From positions 62,001 through 126,000 of the forward strand of contig NC_015501.1 of assembly GCF_000212375.1 (NCBI RefSeq): DNA of 64,000 nt, read 5' to 3'. Every line of letters begins with the position of its first letter. Position 1 is the first letter of the stretch. Below the pieces are notes generated by a model, which did no database searches, had not been told where the DNA came from, and worked only from the letters and a program-made list of their open reading frames with translations. A program made the position numbers and the translations under genes. This DNA comes from Porphyromonas asaccharolytica DSM 20707. GTDB taxonomy: Bacteria; Bacteroidota; Bacteroidia; Bacteroidales; Porphyromonadaceae. Positions 25,601 through 34,892 of this stretch are shown piece after piece.

Positions 25601-26773
25601 TTAGTACTTGACCTCCTCGTCTTGACCCATCTCGTGACGGGTGATCTTCTTGCGATCGATGGCACGCCAAGCGTAGAAAATGTACGCCAAGACAAACGGA
25701 ATCAGCAGCGATACGATGCTCATAGCCTTCAGCGTGTAGGGGCTAGAGCTACTGTTGCGTATCGTCAGCGAGCTATTGATATCTGCTATCGAGGGGTAGT
25801 AAGCCGTGTTGTTGTACCCGAGGATGAGGAGCAAGCTCAGGACAGCAAGGACGACACCGACACCTTCGAGCCAGATACCCTTGCGGAAGCCTTTCTTGAC
25901 CAGCGTGAGGATCACACCAGCTAGGACCAGCACCACGCCTACAAGGAAGATGATGAGGATCACGGGCATAGCGAGGAAGTTGTGCAGGTACTTATACTGT
26001 ACTAGGCTCACGGCACCCGTGCTTGGGTCGACATCGTATCCCTTGGTCACCATGAGGAAGACCACATAAGCGACGAAGAGGACGACGAAGATCGCTGCAT
26101 TGGGTAGCAGGCTCTTGCGAGCACGCTCGTAGGCGACCTCATCTTCGATATTGTTGATGAAGTATAGGAGTGCCGTAGTGCGTGCTAGGAAGAGGAGCGT
26201 CACACCGAGTACCACATTCCAGGGGTTGAAGATCGCCTCCAGTCCGTGTAGCTGTAACCCTGTGAGTGGGTCTGGCTGCCAGACAGAGATGGTCTGCATA
26301 GAGGCACCGAGGTCGTAGATAGCACTCTTGTCCACGATGAAGTTACCGCCTGTGAAGAGCGTCGATACCGCAGCTCCTAGTAGTACCGGAGCCAAGACAC
26401 CATTGATAAAGAGGAAGGTCTGGAAGGTCTTCTTGCCCCATACGTTGCCATGCTTAGACTGATACTCATACGAGACAGCCTGTATGACGAAGGTCAAGCA
26501 GATCAAGATCCACACCCAGTAAGCTCCGCCGAAGCTGGTCGAGTAGAAGAGCGGGAAGGAAGCAAAGAAGGCGCCTCCGAAGGTGACTAGCGTCGTGAGG
26601 GTAAACTCCCACTTACGACCCGTCGAATTGACGAGCATGCGCTGCAGCGGCTCGTCACGACGCGCTGCAAAGATAAAGGTCTGTCCGCCCTGCACAAAGA
26701 GCAGGAAGACAAGCAGGGCTCCCAGCAGTGAGACTAGGAACCACCAGTATTGCTGTAGAAATGCGTAGTCCAT
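25601..26773 (-). CDS. cydB: Cytochrome bd ubiquinol oxidase subunit II
   Basis: Membrane subunit of the high-oxygen-affinity bd oxidase, which reduces oxygen to water with quinol. 390 residues with about nine hydrophobic segments. FVQGGQTFIFAARRDEPLQRMLVNSTGRKWEF matches the conserved region of CydB near the first loop, and FGGAYWVWILICLTFVIQAVSYEYQ follows as in the family. It begins 28 bp after cydA. In an anaerobe this oxidase probably scavenges oxygen and supports micro-aerotolerance. Confidence 0.95.
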   Translation of the reverse strand: MDYAFLQQYWWFLVSLLGALLVFLLFVQGGQTFIFAARRDEPLQRMLVNSTGRKWEFTLTTLVTFGGAFFASFPLFYSTSFGGAYWVWILICLTFVIQAVSYEYQSKHGNVWGKKTFQTFLFINGVLAPVLLGAAVSTLFTGGNFIVDKSAIYDLGASMQTISVWQPDPLTGLQLHGLEAIFNPWNVVLGVTLLFLARTTALLYFINNIEDEVAYERARKSLLPNAAIFVVLFVAYVVFLMVTKGYDVDPSTGAVSLVQYKYLHNFLAMPVILIIFLVGVVLVLAGVILTLVKKGFRKGIWLEGVGVVLAVLSLLLILGYNNTAYYPSIADINSSLTIRNSSSSPYTLKAMSIVSLLIPFVLAYIFYAWRAIDRKKITRHEMGQDEEVKY

Positions 26774-26801
26774 TATGATAGTGTGTCTATGGGGTTAGTG
26801 A

Positions 26802-28433
26802 TTACTTACTCTCACGCTTGCTAAAGAGCTGCTCCACATCATTCAGATGAGACTCAGGACCATGCTTGATCGCCTTGATCATGATGCTCAGCTCTGCAAT
26901 GAGGAGGATCGTAAAGAGTACAGCAAAGATGAAGAACGTGGTCATCACGTTGGCGGGAGCAAGCTTAGAGACAGCGGCGTTCAGCGGAAGCATATCCTGG
27001 ATAGCCCATGGCTGACGACCCAGCTCGGCAACGATCCATCCAGCCTGACTGGCGATCCACGCTAACGGGATGCAGATGACCGTGATGATGTGTAGCCAGC
27101 GATAGCGTGCGAACTCCTCAGCACTCTTCTTGCGCTGCAGGATCCACACGAGGAGGAGGACAAGAATAAAGAGGAAGCCGCAACCGACCATGATACGGAA
27201 GGCATAGTACATGAGTGGCACATTGGGCACCAAGTCTGCCTTGTCCTGTACATAACCATAGCCAAAGTGGTCGAAGTTCTCCTGTATGATCGCATTCTGA
27301 CGATCCATCTCGGCAGCGTCACCTGCCTTCTGCGCTTCGCCATAAGCAGCGAGCGCCTCGATAGCTATCTTGCCACGACGCATACGCTCATCAGCTGAGA
27401 GCGCTTGGTTGCCGTCCTGGTCGTAGTAACCACCCTCTAGGATATTGTTGATACCTGGCACGTAGCCACTGGTAGAGCGTGTACCCAGCCATGAGAGCAT
27501 AGAGGGCATCTTGATGTTGAAGACGAATGGATCTTGATTTTCCTCAGCCAGTGGCGTGAGTTTGTTACAGTCGAGCAGACCGATAGCGCTGAGTCCTAGT
27601 CCCTTGCCGTCAGCAGTCTTGCCGTCGGGGGTGCTTTCGCCAGCATCGTAGAGCGCCTCCATAGCAGCGAGCTTCATAGGTTGACGCTGAGCCACGTTGT
27701 AACCAGAGGTATCTCCCGTGAAGGCGGTGAGCAAGGCAGCAATCAGTCCGAAAGGAGCTATGATACGACTATTGGCTAGTGCGAACTCCTTGTGCTTGCC
27801 ACGAAGGATGTAGATAGCGCAGATACCCAGCGCAAAGATAGAGCCGAGCGTCCAAGAGGAGATGGTCGTATGCCAGAACTTATTGACTGCTGAGCTAGAG
27901 AGTGCTACGGCCCAGAAGTCGGTCATCTCACTACGTACGGTAGCGGGGTTGAAGGCCATACCGACAGGGTCTTGCATCCAGGCGTTAGCGACAAGAATCC
28001 AGACAGCCGATATGGTCGCACCGATGACGGTCAGCCACGTAGATGCTAGGTGGAAGCCACGGCTCACCTTGTTCCACCCGAAGAACATGACAGCGATGAA
28101 GGTCGCCTCCATAAAGAAGGCTAGAATACCCTCGATAGCAAGCGGAGCACCAAAGATGTCACCCACGAGCCAGCTGTAGTTGGACCAGTTGGTACCGAAC
28201 TCAAACTCGAGGATCAGTCCCGTGGCGACGCCGATGGCAAAGTTGATACCAAAGAGCTTCTGCCAAAACATCGCCCAACGCTTCCACTCGGGGCGATTGG
28301 TGCGATAGTACTTAGTCTCGGCTATCGACATGATCACACCCAGTCCGAGCGTGAGCGGCACAAAGAGCCAGTGATAGCATGCGGTCAGAGCAAATTGCAA
28401 TCTAGACCAGAGGAGTAAAGCGTCTACATTCAT
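26802..28433 (-). CDS. cydA: Cytochrome bd ubiquinol oxidase subunit I
   Basis: Haem-carrying subunit: binds b558, b595 and d. 543 residues. The N-terminal LLLWSRLQFALTACYHWLFVPLTLGL includes the His ligand of b595, LEFEFGTNWSNYSWLVGD is the conserved CydA block near residue 75, and QPMKLAAMEALY followed by the variable Q-loop (about 245-340) precedes the C-terminal helices. The Q-loop is about the length of the short-loop class. The gene sits between DUF4492 and cydB, the common Bacteroidota operon order. Confidence 0.97.
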   Translation of the reverse strand: MNVDALLLWSRLQFALTACYHWLFVPLTLGLGVIMSIAETKYYRTNRPEWKRWAMFWQKLFGINFAIGVATGLILEFEFGTNWSNYSWLVGDIFGAPLAIEGILAFFMEATFIAVMFFGWNKVSRGFHLASTWLTVIGATISAVWILVANAWMQDPVGMAFNPATVRSEMTDFWAVALSSSAVNKFWHTTISSWTLGSIFALGICAIYILRGKHKEFALANSRIIAPFGLIAALLTAFTGDTSGYNVAQRQPMKLAAMEALYDAGESTPDGKTADGKGLGLSAIGLLDCNKLTPLAEENQDPFVFNIKMPSMLSWLGTRSTSGYVPGINNILEGGYYDQDGNQALSADERMRRGKIAIEALAAYGEAQKAGDAAEMDRQNAIIQENFDHFGYGYVQDKADLVPNVPLMYYAFRIMVGCGFLFILVLLLVWILQRKKSAEEFARYRWLHIITVICIPLAWIASQAGWIVAELGRQPWAIQDMLPLNAAVSKLAPANVMTTFFIFAVLFTILLIAELSIMIKAIKHGPESHLNDVEQLFSKRESK

Positions 28434-28450
28434 TATGCTATATAGTTAAG

Positions 28451-28738
28451 TTAGTGATTGTCTTGATGAAGCGTGTCGATGACAGGTGCCGTAAGCTGAT
28501 GCTGCACGAACTCTATCTGCGCCTCCCGGTCTCCCTGCTCGGCAATAACCCGCGGGAAGAAGATAGGACGCAAGATGGCAAACATGATAAAGAGCTTGAT
28601 GGCTACAATAATCCACAGCAGACGGCTCGTGCGGCTTTGACTCCGCAACCCGTCACGATAAAGGTCATAAAACCACCGAAGTCCCCCGTGCCCCTTGCGC
28701 GCTGTACCCGTAGATTCTGTATCCATACTCATCGACAC
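28451..28738 (-). CDS. DUF4492 protein, small membrane partner of cydAB
   Basis: 95 residues with one central hydrophobic segment (SRLLWIIVAIKLFIMFAILRPIFFP). The upstream FYDLYRDGLRSQSRTSRLLW is the typical DUF4492 block. In Bacteroidota this gene regularly precedes cydA, and its conservation suggests a role in assembly or stability of the oxidase, although no biochemistry is known to me. The gene lies 17 bp upstream of cydA and appears to be the first of the operon. Confidence 0.82.
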   Translation of the reverse strand: MSMSMDTESTGTARKGHGGLRWFYDLYRDGLRSQSRTSRLLWIIVAIKLFIMFAILRPIFFPRVIAEQGDREAQIEFVQHQLTAPVIDTLHQDNH

Positions 28739-28840
28739 TAGCTGATATTTGCAACAAATGTAGTGTTTCTACACTAAAGAAGAGGTCTACTGGTGGAATA
28801 TGTCATAAGAAAGAACGATTTTGTCAAGTCAATCACGCCG

Positions 28841-29338
28841 TCACCGCCCTATCGCTAAGATAGACTCGGGGATAATTTGGTGCAGCCAGTCGATCACCTC
28901 GCCATCGGTCGCCTCCTCGGCAAGAGCTACTATGATGGTGTCGTACCCAGCCACGCTACCGAGCGAGAGCGATGACAAGGAGCTGTCGAGGATGGTCGCT
29001 ATAGACTGCGCAAAGCCGGGCTCTGTGCGGATCACCAGCATCTGCCCCGAGATCGCATACGAGCGGAAGCCGACCGTCGGAGAGATCAGTCCCGTGGGTT
29101 GCGTCGTGACAGCGTCAGCCTGCGGCATCAGGGGGAGTTGATAGCACGACTTGAAGGAGCCAGGGCGCACCCCTTTGGTGGCGCCCAGCTCAGAGAGGTA
29201 GGTCGAGAGCGTCCCCTGTGTGATGGAGATGTTACGTCCTCGCAATAGCTCGAGGAGCATCGCTTGGTCTGTTACTTCGTGGGTTCTCAGCAGGTCGGCG
29301 ATGACACTGAGCCGCTGACTCTTCGTTTGCTTACTCAT
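28841..29338 (-). CDS. argR: Arginine repressor ArgR
   Basis: 165 residues: N-terminal winged-helix DNA-binding domain (about 1-75, QRLSVIADLLRTHEVTDQAMLLELLRGRNISITQGTLSTYLSELG) and C-terminal oligomerisation and arginine-binding domain, with SLGSVAGYDTIIVALAEEATDGEVIDW containing the conserved GxDT-like Asp ligands. It senses arginine and controls its metabolism. No arginine-biosynthesis operon is adjacent, so its targets lie elsewhere in the genome. No ARG box was identified. Confidence 0.93.
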   Translation of the reverse strand: MSKQTKSQRLSVIADLLRTHEVTDQAMLLELLRGRNISITQGTLSTYLSELGATKGVRPGSFKSCYQLPLMPQADAVTTQPTGLISPTVGFRSYAISGQMLVIRTEPGFAQSIATILDSSLSSLSLGSVAGYDTIIVALAEEATDGEVIDWLHQIIPESILAIGR

Positions 29339-29432
29339 TATGGTACTCAGGGGTGATACTTCGATGGCACAAATGTACTCTTTTATTCCTATCCTAGACT
29401 AGTCTGAGCGATGTGTTGACTATACATTTGAC

Positions 29433-30485
29433 TTAGTAGAGGAGGGTGGCGACGAGCGGGAGGTGGTCGCTGGGACCGGCGAGGTAGCTGTCGCCGCCGT
29501 ACGTTCGTCGCGGACGGCCCCACGGGGCTGGGCTCTCGTGCATGTACTTCTGTGGGGGCAGGGCTATGCGTACCGTCTCTAGCTCTAGACGCGGATAGCG
29601 CGTATCGGCAAGGAGCGTGCGGGAGACGAATAGTCGGTCGATGCGCTCCCAGTAGCCTCGGTAATAGTAGCTCCCTGGGGGCATCGTCTTGAGTTGCTCG
29701 TCGGTGAATGGTGGTGTGAGGTCTACCATCGCTAACGAATCGCTTTGAGATAGGTAGGCGTGGTAGGAGACAGCCCAGCTGTCGGTCAAGCCATCTTCTG
29801 GTGTAGCGTTGAAGTCGCCCACGACGACGATGCTTTGCTCTGGATTAGCCCTCAAGAGGCTATCGGTACGTATGCGAAGCATCTCGATGAGCGCAGCACG
29901 AGCAGCCTCGGCGGTAGCACCTCCTCGGCGTGAGGGGAGGTGGCAGACGATGAGCGAGAGTGGTGCTGCGGAGGGGAGGCGACCAGAGACGAAGAGCAAG
30001 TTGCGTGTCGGGTAGATGCTGTCGGGCGTGATGCGGAGGGGCCACTCCTCGGTATGCTCTACGGCAAAGCGGTCTGCGTCATAGAGCAGTGCCACGTGAG
30101 AGCCACGGCGGTCGGAGCCTGTGGCGCAGATGGTCTTGTAGTTGCCCCCTCGTAAGAGCGTGTGGTGCGCCAGCTGCTCGAGTGCCTCTACGCTCTCGAC
30201 CTCTTGTAGTGCTATGAGAGCGGGTATATCCCAGGCGGTCGCATGAGAGATCACCTCGGCTAGCTGATGGCACTTGCGCTTCATACGCTCTGCCGTCCAC
30301 CCTTTGCGGGCCGTGGGGAGGTACTCGCGATCATCCCAGCGGGTGCTGGGGATGGTGTCAAAGAGGTTCTCCACATTGTATGAGACAATGGTAAACCTCT
30401 GCTGCGCTACCAAGCAGTAGCCACTGCCTAAGAGCAAAAAGAATAGCACGAACCCACGGAAGTTTAGGAAGATGGAGCTGGTCAT
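29433..30485 (-). CDS. Secreted endonuclease/exonuclease/phosphatase-fold protein, second paralogue
   Basis: About 350 residues from the ATG at 30485, with a signal peptide (FLNFRGFVLFFLLLGSGYCLVAQQ) and an EEP domain: VSYNVENLFDTI, LQEVESVEALE, VCHLPSRRGG, VVVGDFNATPED and the final GPSDHLPLVATL. An in-frame ATG at 30515 would place the start inside the terminator hairpin of the upstream gene, so I prefer 30485. It resembles the gene at 15970 in all catalytic blocks, but the two differ in length and spacing. Substrate unknown. Confidence 0.87.
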   Translation of the reverse strand: MTSSIFLNFRGFVLFFLLLGSGYCLVAQQRFTIVSYNVENLFDTIPSTRWDDREYLPTARKGWTAERMKRKCHQLAEVISHATAWDIPALIALQEVESVEALEQLAHHTLLRGGNYKTICATGSDRRGSHVALLYDADRFAVEHTEEWPLRITPDSIYPTRNLLFVSGRLPSAAPLSLIVCHLPSRRGGATAEAARAALIEMLRIRTDSLLRANPEQSIVVVGDFNATPEDGLTDSWAVSYHAYLSQSDSLAMVDLTPPFTDEQLKTMPPGSYYYRGYWERIDRLFVSRTLLADTRYPRLELETVRIALPPQKYMHESPAPWGRPRRTYGGDSYLAGPSDHLPLVATLLY

Positions 30486-30489
30486 CTCA

Positions 30490-30545
30490 AATAGAAAAGG
30501 AAGCGACGCTCCCATAGAGTCTACTGTCTCTACGAGAGCGTCGCT
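30490..30545 (-). terminator. Terminator downstream of the M13 peptidase gene
   Basis: On the minus strand AAGCGACGCTC and its exact complement GAGCGTCGCTT (30535-30545 and 30501-30511) form an 11-bp stem around a 23-base loop, followed by CCTTTTCTATTT. It ends just before the ATG at 30485 and supports that start. Confidence 0.72.
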
Positions 30546-30565
30546 TTACGTTGATATGGTGTCTA

Positions 30566-30592
30566 GAGACTATTGACTTTTGCAATAGTCTC
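30566..30592. repeat. 27-bp hairpin flanked by 5-bp direct repeats
   Basis: GAGACTATTG and CAATAGTCTC form a stem around ACTTTTG. Both flanks are GTCTA (30561-30565 and 30593-30597). The hairpin closely matches, on the opposite strand, the left end of the MITE-like element at 39864. No T run follows, so it is not a classic terminator. Confidence 0.75.
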
Positions 30593-30599
30593 GTCTAGA

Positions 30600-32648
30600 T
30601 TACCAGACCACGACACGCTCCTCAGGAGCAATGTACATGGGGTCGCCAGGCTGGATGTTGAATGCCTCATAGAAGGCATCAATGTTCTTCAGTGCCTGAT
30701 TGACACGATAGATGCCCAAGCTGTGTGGGTCGATCTTGGTCAGACGTATCTCCTCCTCGGGAGTGATGTTCTGTCCCCATACACGAGCGTAACCGATGAA
30801 GAAGCGCTGTGCTGGTGTGAAGCCGTCGATCTTCTCGACCGTCTTGCCCTCGAGCTGCTTCTGGAGTGCTAGGTAAGAGACAAGGAGACCGCCCTGGTCA
30901 GCGATATTCTCACCGAGCGTTAGGTGACCATCAGCGTTGAGGTTATCATTGATCTTGATCTGGCTGAACTGCTGAGCGAGACGCTCCGTAGAGCTCTTGA
31001 AGTTGTTCTTGTCAGCCTCAGTCCACCAGTTGTGCATATTGCCGACAGCGTCAAACTCGCTACCCTGATCGTCAAATCCGTGCGTCATCTCATGACCGAT
31101 GACCACACCGATAGCTCCATAGTTGACAGCGTCATCAGCGTTGATGTTGAAGAAAGGAGGCTGTAGGATACCAGCTGGGAAGCAGATCTCATTCGTCGAA
31201 GGCATGTAGTAAGCGTTGACATCCTGAGGATTCATGAGCCAACGAGAGCGATCGACTGGCTGACCTAGCTCAGACATGTTGAAGTCGTGCTCGAACTGGA
31301 TAGCACTGCGGAGGTTCTCCACAAAGCTCTTGTCCTCTGAGATGTTGAGCTTAGAGTAGTCCTTCCACTTGTCAGGATAGCCGATCTTGACGGTGAATTT
31401 AGAAAGCTTCTCGATAGCCTTCTGCTTCGTTTCGTCAGACATCCACCCGAGCTGAGAGATACGATCCTTGAGCGCAGCCTGTAGGTTGCTGATCATCGTC
31501 TCCATACGCTCCTTAGCCTCTGCGGGGAAGTACTTCTTGACATAGACCTCGCCGAGTGCCTCACCGAGCGTGCCATTGAGGAGGTTGACAGCACGACGCC
31601 AGCGTGGGTGCATCTCCTTGACACCTGAGAGTGTAGTGGAGTAGAAGTCGAAGCTAGCCTGTACAAAGTCATCCGAGAGATAGCTAGCATAACCGTCGAT
31701 GGTCTGTGCTAGGACATAGTCCTTGAGTGCCTGTAGGTCTGCCGTGGGGAACCACTTGCTAAACTTCTTGAAGAAGTCTAGCTGACCGGCATTCCAAGAC
31801 TCTAGAGTCTGAAGCTTGCGCCCCTCGATGTAGCGTGCCCAGTCGAAGCCAGGGTTGTCAGCGACAAACTTCTTAACCTCAACCTTGTTGAAGTTGCGAG
31901 CTACATCACGAAGCTGTGTCTGCGAGTAGCACATATCAGCTAGTACGTTGCTGATAGCGATATTATTTTTCGCAATGCGCTGCGCATCCTCGGCAGAGTA
32001 ACCAGCGAGCTGAGCGATGCGCTCGATGTACTGGTTGTAAGCCTTGATGATCTCCGCATTCTTTGGGTCTGTGTAGTACTCCTTGTTGCCCAGAGCCAGA
32101 CCTGTCTGATTGAGGTTGAAGATGTTCATATCGCTATTCTCAGCATCGGCCATGACGTAGGTGCCAAAGAAGGTAGCATCCCCCTTGTTGTCCTGCTGAG
32201 CTGCGAAGTCTACGAGTGCCTCCTTAGAGTCGATAGCCTCGATAGCCTTTAGTTCGTCCAGGATCGGCTGAGCGCCTAGCTCGTTGCGCTTGACACTGTC
32301 GATAGCCTGCTTGTATAGTACAGAGACGCGATACTCGTTGGTTCCAGCCTTGTAGCTACCCTTAGCGAGCTCATCAACGATACCGTGGATCTGCTCGAGT
32401 GAGCGATCACGTAGCACGTCGAAGGTGCCGAAGCGACTGTAAGCCGGCTTCAGTGGGTTAGCCTTGATCCAGCCACCATTGACATAATGGTAGAAGTCAT
32501 CCTGTGGACGCACGAGGGTGTCCATATCAGCTAGATTGATAGCTGGGACGATCTCCTCGTTGGTCTGATTCTCCTGCTTCTTGTTACAAGCAGAGAACGT
32601 AATAGATGCTGCGCATAGAGCAGCAACTAGTAGTTTGCAATTGTTCAT
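30600..32648 (-). CDS. M13 family metallopeptidase (neprilysin/PepO-like), lipoprotein
   Basis: About 682 residues. The start at 32648 gives a lipoprotein signal (LLVAALCAASITFSAC), so it is probably tethered in the periplasm or outer membrane. M13 peptidases are zinc endopeptidases acting on oligopeptides. The zinc site is VIGHEMTHGFDDQG (HExxH), and GENIADQGG supplies the third ligand (ExxxD). The substrate-binding NAYYMPSTNEICFPAGIL block also fits. Such enzymes suit asaccharolytic bacteria living on peptides. An in-frame upstream ATG adds ten residues without a better signal. Confidence 0.95.
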   Translation of the reverse strand: MNNCKLLVAALCAASITFSACNKKQENQTNEEIVPAINLADMDTLVRPQDDFYHYVNGGWIKANPLKPAYSRFGTFDVLRDRSLEQIHGIVDELAKGSYKAGTNEYRVSVLYKQAIDSVKRNELGAQPILDELKAIEAIDSKEALVDFAAQQDNKGDATFFGTYVMADAENSDMNIFNLNQTGLALGNKEYYTDPKNAEIIKAYNQYIERIAQLAGYSAEDAQRIAKNNIAISNVLADMCYSQTQLRDVARNFNKVEVKKFVADNPGFDWARYIEGRKLQTLESWNAGQLDFFKKFSKWFPTADLQALKDYVLAQTIDGYASYLSDDFVQASFDFYSTTLSGVKEMHPRWRRAVNLLNGTLGEALGEVYVKKYFPAEAKERMETMISNLQAALKDRISQLGWMSDETKQKAIEKLSKFTVKIGYPDKWKDYSKLNISEDKSFVENLRSAIQFEHDFNMSELGQPVDRSRWLMNPQDVNAYYMPSTNEICFPAGILQPPFFNINADDAVNYGAIGVVIGHEMTHGFDDQGSEFDAVGNMHNWWTEADKNNFKSSTERLAQQFSQIKINDNLNADGHLTLGENIADQGGLLVSYLALQKQLEGKTVEKIDGFTPAQRFFIGYARVWGQNITPEEEIRLTKIDPHSLGIYRVNQALKNIDAFYEAFNIQPGDPMYIAPEERVVVW

Positions 32649-32698
32649 ATTCGATTGTTCGATTTCAAAATGATTCATAAGTAGAGGAAGAGCCTAAC

Positions 32699-33604
32699 CT
32701 AGAGTAGAGGTGAGGGATACTCACCCGCCTCAGTCAGCTTCGCCAGATGCTCTATGACCATATCACGGTCAGAGGCGTATGTCGCGCCAAACCAGCGAGC
32801 ATCTGTGCTCAAGACCTGTACCTGCGCGAGCCCCTGACGGATCAGCGTGTCGACAACTGTCGGGATAAAGAACTCCGACGTAGGCTCGTTGATATGATCC
32901 TTGAGGAAGTCTGCAAAGAGTCTCTCAGAGTGCTCCAAGTAGTCAGGCGTAAAGCCCCAGAGGTTCATCGATACGAGTGTACCGCGAGCTATGGAGAGCT
33001 TCTTGCCGTCGTGCATGCTGACTATCTCATGGTTCTCATTCTCGTGGATGTTCTTATGCTCGGTAATGTGCATGAGGTAGCCCTCGGGCGAAGCCTTGCA
33101 TACGCCACGGCTCACACTACCCTCAGCGGTGAGCGTGCTCTCGATGTCGTAAGCGACCATACAGTAGGCACCACGACTATCATCGGGGAGCTGAGAAAGG
33201 TAGTCACTCATCGTCTGAAAAGCCTCACGACCGTAGAAGTCGTCAGCATTGATTACTGCAAAAGGGCCATCGATCTCAGGTGCCGCCATCATCAGGGCGT
33301 GGTTAGTACCCCATGGCTTGGTGCGCTCGGCTGGAGCGGCAAAGCCCTCGGGCAGCGAGTCTATCTCCTGATAGACGACCGCCGTGTCGACTGCCTTTTG
33401 ATACTTCTGTAGCACCTGTTCCTTAAATTGCTCAGCAAAGGCGTGACGTATGACAAAGACCACCTTGCCAAAGCCTGCTCGGATCGCATCAAAGACTGAG
33501 TAGTCCATAATACTCTCACCAGCCGGCCCCAGCTTGTCTAACTGCTTGAGTCCGCCATAGCGACTGCCCATGCCAGCAGCCATAATGACTAGTGTAGGTT
33601 TCAT
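32699..33604 (-). CDS. Sugar-phosphate nucleotidyltransferase-like protein
   Basis: 301 residues with the NTP-transferase fold. IMAAGMGSRYGGLKQL (residues 8-23) is the glycine-rich nucleotide loop, and AVINADDFYGREAF carries the metal-binding Asp (the NADD variant). Members link a sugar-1-phosphate to a nucleotide, but the sugar and nucleotide cannot be inferred. It is distinct from the RmlA at 11862 in sequence and length. It lies between the M13 peptidase and luxS, with no glycan genes beside it. Confidence 0.82.
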   Translation of the reverse strand: MKPTLVIMAAGMGSRYGGLKQLDKLGPAGESIMDYSVFDAIRAGFGKVVFVIRHAFAEQFKEQVLQKYQKAVDTAVVYQEIDSLPEGFAAPAERTKPWGTNHALMMAAPEIDGPFAVINADDFYGREAFQTMSDYLSQLPDDSRGAYCMVAYDIESTLTAEGSVSRGVCKASPEGYLMHITEHKNIHENENHEIVSMHDGKKLSIARGTLVSMNLWGFTPDYLEHSERLFADFLKDHINEPTSEFFIPTVVDTLIRQGLAQVQVLSTDARWFGATYASDRDMVIEHLAKLTEAGEYPSPLL

Positions 33605-33671
33605 TCGATCGTTAGTTGTTAAGTGTGTGTAGGGGGTGCCACGCTATAAGCGACGTGCGCCCCCCTCTACG

Positions 33672-34151
33672 TTATTGAGGATAGTGCGTATTTGAGTCGT
33701 CCAGATGCTCTAGCACCTCTTCGAGATAGCGTCGTGACTCTTCTCGTGCCAGCTCTAGGTTGTGCAGCTTGTAGTTGCCACAGTCACGAGGAGCCACGCC
33801 AGGCACAGCGCCCTCATAGTGCGCTACAAAGTCAAAGGCACGGCGGAGCAGGTCTGCTATATCTAGCGGGTTAAGGTCTCCGACTATAATCAGGTAGTTG
33901 CCCGTCAAGCAACCCATCGGCCCCCAGTAGATGATACGGCTCCCCCACTCGGGATCATTGCGCAGATAGGTCGCTACAAGATGCTCTATCGTATGCAGAG
34001 CACTCAGATCGAGGACTGGCTCACGATTGGGAGCCTTCATGCGTATGTCGAAGGTGGTCACCACCTGATCACCGACGAGGTCACGACGAGAGACATAGAC
34101 ACCACGCTTGAGACGCTCATGATCTATGGTAAAGCTTGGGATATCCTTCAT
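33672..34151 (-). CDS. luxS: S-ribosylhomocysteine lyase LuxS
   Basis: 159 residues, normal length. Recycles S-adenosylhomocysteine by splitting S-ribosylhomocysteine to homocysteine and the precursor of the AI-2 signal. The metal site is complete: ALHTIEHLVATYL (two His of HTIEH), and APRDCGNYKLHNLE (Cys). The catalytic Cys is in GPMGCLTGNYL. Whether AI-2 acts as a signal here is unknown. No Pfs nucleosidase gene is nearby. Confidence 0.97.
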   Translation of the reverse strand: MKDIPSFTIDHERLKRGVYVSRRDLVGDQVVTTFDIRMKAPNREPVLDLSALHTIEHLVATYLRNDPEWGSRIIYWGPMGCLTGNYLIIVGDLNPLDIADLLRRAFDFVAHYEGAVPGVAPRDCGNYKLHNLELAREESRRYLEEVLEHLDDSNTHYPQ

Positions 34152-34169
34152 TACTTTAGGCTACGCAAG

Positions 34170-34892
34170 TTACTTTTTCTCGCTATATGCGAGTACTCCA
34201 GGCTCTATCTCTAGCGGACTGTCGTAGAAGGTAGGATAGTTAAAGAGCCGTGCCGTACGCTCACCCCACAGCGTGATCTTGTCACCTGTGATGTGAAGCA
34301 TACTCCCCTCGCGCAGACCGAGCACATCACAGTTGGGGTTGTACTTGACAAACTCTCTAATACGCTGCTCGCGCGTCTCGCCACCATGTCCCTCAGGATG
34401 TGCATCGAGGTAGTGCGGATTGATCTGGAAGGAGATCAGCCCCAGCGCCTGCGTTGTATCAGGATTGCAGATAGGCATATCGTTTGTCGTCATGATCGTC
34501 GGGCAGGCTAGGTTAGAGCCAGCGCTCCAGCCCACATAGGGGATGCCGTCCTCGAGGACACGCTCACGGATCAGCTTCATAGCACCCATATCTTGTAGTT
34601 GCTTGAGGAGAGCCCATGTGTTGCCACCACCCACCATAATAGCCTGTGCAGAGGCGATAGCTTGTAGCGGCTTATCGTAGGTGTGCAGACCCGTGACATT
34701 GACACCAACGCCACCAAGAGCATTATTAACCTTAGCTACATACTCATCCCAGCTATAGGTGATAGCGGCATAAGGGACAAAGAGTACATCCTGAGCCACC
34801 GGACCTAGGAAGCGGCCAATCTCCTCGGCGGCGTAGCCTAGGTAGGGCTGCCCCTGTGATGCAGAGTTGGATATCAGTAAGAGTTTCTTCAT
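34170..34892 (-). CDS. pepE: Peptidase E (Asp-specific dipeptidase, S51)
   Basis: About 240 residues from the ATG at 34892 (KKLLLISNSASQGQPYLGY). Cleaves Asp-X dipeptides in the cytoplasm. The nucleophile elbow GWSAGSNLA carries the catalytic Ser, and IMVGGGNTWALL is the conserved strand before it. A final VLGLREGSMLHI and His/Glu candidates complete the set. An upstream in-frame ATG would add 19 residues that cover a promoter-like TACCTTTG (34925-34932, minus strand), so the shorter start is preferred. Fits peptide-based nutrition. Confidence 0.9.
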   Translation of the reverse strand: MKKLLLISNSASQGQPYLGYAAEEIGRFLGPVAQDVLFVPYAAITYSWDEYVAKVNNALGGVGVNVTGLHTYDKPLQAIASAQAIMVGGGNTWALLKQLQDMGAMKLIRERVLEDGIPYVGWSAGSNLACPTIMTTNDMPICNPDTTQALGLISFQINPHYLDAHPEGHGGETREQRIREFVKYNPNCDVLGLREGSMLHITGDKITLWGERTARLFNYPTFYDSPLEIEPGVLAYSEKK

